Assembly: GCA_902598305.1 (NCBI GenBank) | Contig: CACKBL010000008.1 | Location: 1-64,000, forward strand | Reading direction: 5' to 3' | DNA from: an uncultured Bacteroidota bacterium | GTDB taxonomy: Bacteria > Bacteroidota > Bacteroidia > Flavobacteriales > Flavobacteriaceae | DNA: 64,000 nt | Shown here: positions 61,501 through 64,000 of the stretch, piece after piece | Layout of the letters: each line of letters begins with the position of its first letter | Numbering within the stretch: the stretch's first letter is position 1 | Made by a program: the position numbers and the translations under genes | Notes under the pieces: model-generated | The model's input: only the letters and a program-made list of their open reading frames with translations | Told to the model about the DNA's origin: nothing | Database searches by the model: none

Positions 61501-64000
61501 GATGCATTACCAATTGGTATGAAACCTGCACCATTGTTAAGATTAATCGACGGATCAGCGTTAATATTTGCTGTTTGTTTGTATACCAGTCCCCATCTAT
61601 TTGCATCTTGAGAAATCCATCTTAGTTCACCTAAGGTTTTAATTTGATAAGGATTGGAATTGGTTCCTGCACCTGTTGGGGTACTTATGCCTGTAGGACA
61701 GGTTCCCCAAACTGGGAAGTAATTACTGTTTAAATTCCCATTTTGATTAAAATTGCTATGCGTCGTGGAACTTAAACCAGTAACACACCAAGAACTTAAA
61801 TTTTGATTAAATGATTGATTGAATGCGAACATACCATCCATTCTTGTTACACTTGAGGTATCCCAATTGCCAATATTTTGATTAAATGAATTTAACCTAA
61901 AGGAATTAGCCATATTGGTAACATTGGAGGTATTCCAATTACCAATGTATTGATTAAATGAAGTTGCTCTTATAAACATTTCATTCATATTTGTTAAAGA
62001 AGAGGTATTCCAATTATTTAATGGTTGGTTGAAACTCGTCGCATCTGCAAACATTGACTGCATGTTTGTCACATTGGAAACATTCCAATTTCCAATGTTT
62101 TGGTTAAATGAAGTTGCTTCAAGAAACATATTTGCCATGTTTTGTGCACTGGAAGTGTTCCATGAGCCTATATTTTGATTAAAGGATGTGGCACCTTTAA
62201 ACATTTCATTCATGTGACTAACTCTAGACACATTCCAGTTTCCAATGGGTTGGTTAAATGAAGTGGCTCCTCTAAACATATGAGACATATTAGATACTTT
62301 TGAAACATTCCAACCTCCAATATTTTGATTAAAAGATGTGGCTCCTTTAAACATGTGATTCATATCCTCTACATTTGAAACATCCCAACCTCCAATATTT
62401 TGATTGAAGGATGTAGCTGACTCAAACATATTCCTCGTAGTTGTAACATTTGAAGTGTCCCAAAAACCAATATTGGAATTGAAGTTAGAATTGTTTTTAA
62501 ATAATTCATTCATATTGGTTACCAATGAAGTACATAGATTTACATTGCCATTTGAAATTTGACCTGCTATGGTTGAATTGTCAACCACAGTGTACGTAGT
62601 ACCATTAATTGTTGCTGTAGCGCCTGCTGATAGCCCCTCACATTTACATGTGTTGTTTGCGAAATATATACGGGGTGCTGTGACAGATACATTGGTTTGA
62701 TCATTGGTGGTGTTTCCATCTGAGTCATCTCCATCATCTGATACATCAGTTATTGACCCCCCACAAACGGGGTATGCAGTTACATATAGTGAGTTTCTAA
62801 GCATACCACCAACCGTGTCAGCAATGGTAATTGTATGGGTATGAGTAAAGGCAGCTTGCCCGCCTGGAATAATAAATCCATCCGAACGATTATTTTGCGA
62901 AGCAATATACTTTGACGGATCAGCGATTGAGTACATAGACGATATTACTGAAGGATACATAGCACTGTTAAAATCAAGCCCAGTTATTGTAGAATTACCA
63001 GAATTAGTTACAGTAATATTATATCTAATCGCTTCCCCTACGCTAAGTGTACCATCAGAGTTTAAATCAACACTTGTGAATGTTTGAGAAACGTCTAAAC
63101 CATAAGATGGGGTAATGGTGGAACAACTATTAGTAATGGATAATGCTCCACTAATATTAGCAATCGAATTTCCTTGGAAGTTGTTTACATCTCTCCAGCT
63201 AAAACCATTTAAGCGATAACTACCAGCTGGATGGGTAACCGAGCTTAATGTGGTTGACGCTGCAAAGGTTCCATTTTGAGCTGTTCCGTTTATTAGCAAC
63301 CAAGGTCCAAGATTTGCATAAACATTGTTGCTGTTTACAAAACCTGTTCGATTAGATCTAATCCAATTTAAATTTACACCGGTAGTATCGGTAGCTTTTA
63401 CTGATACCGTCACTATGGTGTTGCTTGCTACTCCTGTAGTGCTTGGTGAAATTACGACGTTAGAAAGGTGAGGTCCAATAAAATCATTATTGGAGGTATT
63501 TGTTACAGTCAGTGCATTTTGGATATTTGCAATTGAATTTCCTTGGAAATTGTTTACATCTCTCCAGCTAAAACCATTTAAGCGGTAACTGCCAGCTGGA
63601 TGGGTAACTGAGCTTAATGTCGTTGACGCTGCAAAGGTTCCATCTTGAGCTGTTCCGTTTATTAGTAGCCAAGGTCCAAGATTTGCATAAACATTGTTGC
63701 TGCTTACAAAACCTGTTCGGTTAGATCTAATCCAATTTAAATTTACACCAGTAGTGTCGGTAGCTCTTACCGAAACAGTGATTATTCTACTACTAGTTGT
63801 AACGTCAGAAAATGAGGGTGAAATAATAACGTTAGAAATTATAGGTCCACCAAAATCTGAACTTGAGCTATTGGTAATAGATAGCGCATTTTGGATATTT
63901 GCAATTGAATTTCCTTGGAAATTGTTTACATCTCTCCAGCTAAAACCATTTAAGCGATAACTACCAGCAGGATGGGTAACTGAGCTTAATGTGGTTGATG
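52524..64000 (-). CDS. Giant multidomain type IX-secreted surface protein (adhesin-like), N-terminus outside the window
   Basis: The frame is open from the stop at 52524-52526 to the window edge, at least 3,824 codons; no start lies inside. Order from N to C: 123/124-residue repeats; DUF11-like domain; DUF285/BspA block 1; GLUG block; Ig-like domains; DUF285 block 2; SwmB-like Ig repeats with two inserted domains; 13 thrombospondin type 3 repeats; a cadherin-like domain; another incomplete thrombospondin type 3 stretch; two small beta domains; a C-terminal type IX sorting domain. This composition points to a calcium-stabilised cell-surface or extracellular matrix protein for adhesion. An enzymatic domain is not visible. 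The apparent GTG start at 63413 lies inside a repeat and is not real. Signal peptide and promoter must lie beyond 64000. Confidence 0.9.
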   Translation of the reverse strand, partial: STTLSSVTHPAGSYRLNGFSWRDVNNFQGNSIANIQNALSITNSSSSDFGGPIISNVIISPSFSDVTTSSRIITVSVRATDTTGVNLNWIRSNRTGFVSSNNVYANLGPWLLINGTAQDGTFAASTTLSSVTHPAGSYRLNGFSWRDVNNFQGNSIANIQNALTVTNTSNNDFIGPHLSNVVISPSTTGVASNTIVTVSVKATDTTGVNLNWIRSNRTGFVNSNNVYANLGPWLLINGTAQNGTFAASTTLSSVTHPAGSYRLNGFSWRDVNNFQGNSIANISGALSITNSCSTITPSYGLDVSQTFTSVDLNSDGTLSVGEAIRYNITVTNSGNSTITGLDFNSAMYPSVISSMYSIADPSKYIASQNNRSDGFIIPGGQAAFTHTHTITIADTVGGMLRNSLYVTAYPVCGGSITDVSDDGDDSDGNTTNDQTNVSVTAPRIYFANNTCKCEGLSAGATATINGTTYTVVDNSTIAGQISNGNVNLCTSLVTNMNELFKNNSNFNSNIGFWDTSNVTTTRNMFESATSFNQNIGGWDVSNVEDMNHMFKGATSFNQNIGGWNVSKVSNMSHMFRGATSFNQPIGNWNVSRVSHMNEMFKGATSFNQNIGSWNTSSAQNMANMFLEATSFNQNIGNWNVSNVTNMQSMFADATSFNQPLNNWNTSSLTNMNEMFIRATSFNQYIGNWNTSNVTNMANSFRLNSFNQNIGNWDTSSVTRMDGMFAFNQSFNQNLSSWCVTGLSSTTHSNFNQNGNLNSNYFPVWGTCPTGISTPTGAGTNSNPYQIKTLGELRWISQDANRWGLVYKQTANINADPSINLNNGAGFIPIGNASTAFTGKYNGQGFWINDLHINRNSSNEIGLFGYVNNAEIINVKLYDASITGSTRVGALVGDVNGNSTISTITISESSVTGSITVGGVIGRNKSTTAAAYLSFTGLVSSSLWGGSKYGGVIGKMQANSKLRKSYFNGTLKGATYTGGLVGSLSNAEVSNSYARGIINGRQFTGSFAGQALYSSYNGVKFLNNYVSVTETSTNSSVSTKLAAGVGLGSGLGSSGSGNYYNYSSNSTSTSASQNISGLASKTTQQFKTKDTFNGWDFDDIWIISGNINDGFPFLRGNNEMDLLDLTFIQDSSIGSLTFTTPIYSGTGTQSLQASDVLVNIYDPDGTVSLTSSNPLNFQVSSDNKSFIFGCSPVGLPSGNEELRIGPAYSGTNSSSTALSTTTIYNGGSPVVANRYLGINLVAPPALTVSVTQEKTKKGFTTPGSVEWTYFVQNGYGTGRSRLYIDHREFSSQGVKPEDLTHLQYADIYDGPVIYKSGGITGWGIYEVPTSFSAITSSTYGSNVIRNTGTGQYALRLEFTFADKQDNIVEPNETVSLTAEFSRTLSSTPTMNVEYIVSEVSTTTQQYSVISKIQGSILNLASNTWSFNFTVSSTLPVFNADRTVQQILSSTNPLFFQRFGGMRILPSTVASDTFGRSPQSTNASVTFKMANIYLDPNGVTVKCPTANVSDTAIINGKKYIVVDEQALRTRVTNGSDVSCVCTSKVTNMSLLFKDKTTFNGDISSWDTSNVVNMQKMFQSSSFTGTSTTSSDVLSYWDTSSVNDMSYMFSFAATFTGQLSNWDTSNVSATNEMFRSAHSFNGNIGGWDVSKVTNMYYMFQDAKKFNRILGSWTTSSVINMEGMFYGAIGFIHPADLTWNTTNVRNMKDMFRNANGFLGRPGSWNTSNVTNMANMFRGATSFNQPIGNWNTSSVTDMRSMFQDANSFNQPIGNWNTSNVTRMEGMFNNADAFNQDIGNWNTSKVTNMYSMFRLNAGFNKNIGNWDTSSVTNFSYMFNSATAFNQDIGRWNTSKATNMTKMFRTASAFNQDLSGWCVPNISSLPDNFKTQSPLSNNHTPVWGTCPSPSVSLTHNLPPARTNTANGSETFTIFAQFSASMSSSPTVPTITISDVVSNTAMTRVSSSTWSYTMNTNVVTTTVSSITARVAGISSLGRTYVGTETLVIYIDRSPPSFDNFELLSNGTFAITFTEPIYSAFTSRVATGTISAQNISLSLSGGTASLSSQTPTSVTASGTNRYLIGYSTSGSISGSEKLIVKRSSSNPLYDKVGNELSATNTFVINLLDDQAPFIASAQLNRENSNVGIVYNENIFGGANTQFNSSTSSYTTYTIPTKRTNTGSWAPWTYDFNLNVPSGYIVTKVQFTFNAVDQGWGGTNGSANIKLNNTQIGRATLTHSVQSFDVSNATSYPDFNYNGTNSLKFYFIGYPGWSSTTTNGVLRIFYTPISVSAGNYQLSISGGSATLSANRPSSFSLENNIVNLGLPIQGTPNGQEVLSITIPGNSVYDSTGNAATSTLASFTLYNKEVSQISTTTLSNTNSKVLVTFSKDIGTFGIFEGDEPNNTNGDESKGQIFPGGAINDHNSTFDKSHHIIEFNFLKRTENGYSYIGDFEGHSYFISDGISTWDAANNSRNNKQGYLTTIKSQAEKDFIVQNVGNRLTGEGGWIGLYQDQNDANYSEPAGGWKWVTGGYANVRSGFNKDAISLSISGGTASLTATVPVSVVQNDAKNFLMELPISGEVSGQESVTINILANSLFDVDGNSLVVTQTNNSVRLRDTKKPVIVLTHNKTGQNVLLKGGDTVDLTARSDEALSALPILTFTGLSTTTMSAGNNNSWSYSWNVPSNFNGTVTASVEGIDTNGNKSERTNQTEIYYTIDNIAPFVEKIKLVNDSIVRLTFNEKIYKSNNSTATLDNVNYFQLSTSQGSLTLKNPTPESIKQNNTEFDIEFGFTGTPSRGQMLEVKLNNTIFDLAGNYTSSFDNTDPPSQNKVELKVDSDGDGVKDELDKCPGTPAGEKVDASGCSLSQFDDDGDGIPDYLDQCPNTPGDEAADRNGCSPSQKDDDDDGVNNKIDICPGTPKGKDVDKYGCTREQSDPDRDGVHIADDLCPDTPKGRIVDDTGCAIKNNDEDFDGVPNEDDRCPDTPPGDKVDDKGCSLNPDDQDLDGVLNEFDECPDTPIGVPVDDKGCSKKQRKELEDLLDDDGDGVPNPLDRCPDTPAGTIVDISGCSQVKVDQIISTDSDLDGVPNEEDLCPNTERGVKVDAFGCRIDEKDSDFDKVPDEVDFCPNTPIGEPVDANGCSKSQKIKDLDLDGVPNEEDRCPDTPFGEPVNQYGCSPKQVSLDRDMDGVLDEFDLCPKTNLDDKVDVTGCAQGQLDDDKDGVINDLDRCPDTPEKANVDEFGCELSQLIKDDDGDGVRNELDLCPGTPAGASVDKNGCTFKAPKIFAHTFNQLENKRDDDVSNLKIKLGEILVEDTNKQDNPLENDVQLRIVDGGDSKMFRLEGRDLYLVSGLDYETRTIHTVIIEATNNLGISSQSGIVLLVDDIPNSFTRSFFNILVFNVANEVAGPKVDHNRYYNPKAARGGVGRWKIKKQISGGNDAHLFEVKSRTKGGGKSEDSDDYLAFISPPDFENPQDHNRDGIYEVEVININTADGEATMPIVVTQSNIVVPENDPTAIQLQAVPASAADDSDGDGISDILDNSPFVPNPDQSDEDGDGVGDATDDADHDGVWNPYDICEDTPYDTIVDAEGCPIFYLAPNSFTVNKSEKCEDQNSIRIGFNDNTYKYNISVNGVEQNDEPIISSSWEMDNLISGNYQICITVEGQPKESFERCYNVNVNNLNPLNVFSKSPSSSKTIKYSLSGSGKYIVTHNGNTYETTSSEIEVVMDKGLNNVKITTGVECQGIFEKNYFNSESVIVSPVPFNNEINVFVGGIDRKVLLELFNANGRLLISKTFSLDENLRNINLDTSGLPQGSYILKVNGQTVSDSKLIIKE
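52527..52790 (-). other. Type IX secretion C-terminal sorting domain of the giant protein
   Basis: The last 85 or so residues read like a type A sorting domain: [13 protein letters not shown], then [31 protein letters not shown] and a final SKLIIKE. In Bacteroidetes this domain guides export through the type IX system and is cleaved during attachment to the surface. It agrees with the presence of gldB/gldC in the genome. Confidence 0.88.
53900..54190 (-). other. Cadherin-like domain
   Basis: About 95 residues following the thrombospondin repeats, with [19 protein letters not shown] and [12 protein letters not shown], the pattern of bacterial cadherin-like modules that bind calcium between domains. 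Confidence 0.6.
54190..55530 (-). repeat. Thirteen thrombospondin type 3 repeats
   Basis: Thirteen consecutive units of 28 conserved residues plus variable linkers, each of the form DxDxDGVxxxxDxCPxTPxGxxVDxxGC with two cysteines. Aspartate-rich loops of this kind bind calcium and make a stiff rod. The units are diverged from each other in DNA, unlike the 372-bp repeats at the window edge. Confidence 0.93.
55540..57985 (-). repeat. Four SwmB-like Ig repeats, two with inserted domains
   Basis: Repeats at about 57650-57985, 56930-57640, 56190-56930 and 55545-55870 share the frame [I/V]xFxExIY, then LSxSGGxASLxxxxPxS, then SGxExLxIxxxxxLxDxxGN. A different Ig-like domain ([17 protein letters not shown]) sits at about 55880-56180 between the third and fourth. 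In the second and third repeats extra sequence of about 125 and 140 residues lies between the first and second shared motifs. The family name is my best guess; the repeats themselves are plain in the sequence. Confidence 0.75.
56400..56695 (-). other. C-type-lectin-like domain inserted in the third SwmB-like repeat
   Basis: The translated segment contains [47 protein letters not shown] and GGWKWVTGG, the normal series of a C-type-lectin-like fold (the Ala-rich helix 1, the LTTI helix 2 and the WIGL and WKW core). No cysteine pair is present. It may bind glycans or proteins. Confidence 0.8.
58300..59380 (-). repeat. DUF285/BspA-type repeat block 2
   Basis: About thirteen units of about 25 residues of the type TNMxxMFxxAxxFNxxIGxWNTSxV. 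They are preceded by a segment with [14 protein letters not shown] and CVC, and followed by a cap with GWCV and PVWGTCP. Units in the second half are nearly identical in DNA. BspA-like proteins of this class mediate attachment to host proteins or other cells. Confidence 0.9.
60650..61690 (-). repeat. GLUG-motif region
   Basis: Contains [21 protein letters not shown] followed by a series of glycine-rich motifs: [45 protein letters not shown] and [12 protein letters not shown] motifs form a right-handed beta-solenoid in adhesins and IgA-protease-like proteins. Confidence 0.85.
61695..62530 (-). repeat. DUF285/BspA-type repeat block 1
   Basis: Ten units of about 25 residues (75 bp) such as [19 protein letters not shown], with an N-terminal segment holding [13 protein letters not shown] and a further Cys, and a C-terminal cap with SWCV and PVWGTCP. 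The arrangement is the same as in block 2, so the whole capped module has been duplicated. Confidence 0.92.
63160..64000 (-). repeat. Near-identical tandem repeats of 369-372 bp (123/124 residues)
   Basis: The same unit starts at 63161, 63530 and 63902 (369 and 372 bp apart, both in frame) and runs out of the window. Each unit encodes [22 protein letters not shown], [32 protein letters not shown] and [14 protein letters not shown], a beta-sandwich-like module I cannot name. Most differences are single bases, concentrated in the linker NxxSxxDFxGP. Confidence 0.9.

Noticed and set aside
58300-62530. Regular 75-bp repeats resembling a CRISPR array
   Set aside because: The period corresponds to 25-residue protein repeats in an open frame, the repeat sequence is degenerate, and there are no unique spacers or cas genes.
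63411-63413. GTG as start of the giant gene
   Set aside because: The frame continues upstream without a stop to the window edge and encodes further copies of the same repeat, so the true start is outside.
52524-64000. Recently acquired genomic island or phage region
   Set aside because: No integrase, transposase, attachment repeat or tRNA border was found next to it, and base composition, though less AT-rich in the repeats, can be explained by the protein composition.

Overview
This window looks like chromosomal DNA of a low-GC, probably marine, member of the Flavobacteriia (Bacteroidota). The evidence is: strongly AT-rich sequence; the gliding/type IX secretion genes gldB and gldC; a flavobacterial dcw cluster; DUF4369, DUF5916 and DUF6580 proteins; TonB-dependent uptake; a type IX secretion C-terminal sorting domain; the Bacteroidetes promoter pattern TTTG-N19-21-TAnnTTTG; and the near absence of Shine-Dalgarno sequences. 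Assignment below class level is not possible from the sequence alone.

Layout. 1-10,080 carries housekeeping genes: the end of a MazG-like gene, aroA, queA, rlmN, a polyprenyl diphosphate synthase, dnaG, nadE, gldB-gldC, engB and an alpha/beta hydrolase. 10,182-25,494 is a complete division and cell wall (dcw) cluster in one direction (mraZ-rsmH-ftsL-ftsI-murE-mraY-murD-ftsW-murG-murC-ftsQ-ftsA-ftsZ), mostly with 4-14 nt overlaps. It is preceded by a phased array of GTGG boxes that probably binds MraZ, and followed by a YqeY-like gene. 25,961-33,046 holds tRNA-Arg(TCG), an OmpA-family porin with thrombospondin type 3 repeats, idi, DUF4369 and DUF5916 envelope proteins, a lytic transglycosylase, a TPR-like membrane protein and rpmH, which is too short to be found by ORF length. 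33,059-38,520 contains carB, a DUF6580 membrane protein and a cobalamin riboswitch in front of a BtuB-like receptor. 38,504-51,833 has an S41 protease lipoprotein, purB, a carboxypeptidase-regulatory-like protein, rdgB, rlmH, a YihY family protein, priA, rpsF-rpsR-rplI, hisS, trxB and a SulP transporter.

The accessory part is 51,820-64,000, on the minus strand. It holds one giant secreted protein gene whose 5' end lies beyond the window (at least 3,824 codons) and, coupled to its stop codon, a small lipoprotein with two fibronectin-III-like modules. The giant protein is a mosaic: near-identical 123/124-residue repeats, a DUF11-like domain, two DUF285/BspA-type repeat blocks with cysteine-containing caps, a GLUG block, Ig/SwmB-like repeats (two of which carry different domains inserted at the same loop, one of them a C-type-lectin-like domain), 13 calcium-binding thrombospondin type 3 repeats, a cadherin-like domain and a type IX sorting domain. 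It is probably a cell-surface adhesin or matrix protein; the lipoprotein carries an apparent surface-export signal and may be its partner.

The strongest candidates for something new are this giant protein with its lipoprotein, and a DUF5916 gene that has no ATG/GTG/TTG start compatible with its signal peptide and seems to be almost leaderless.
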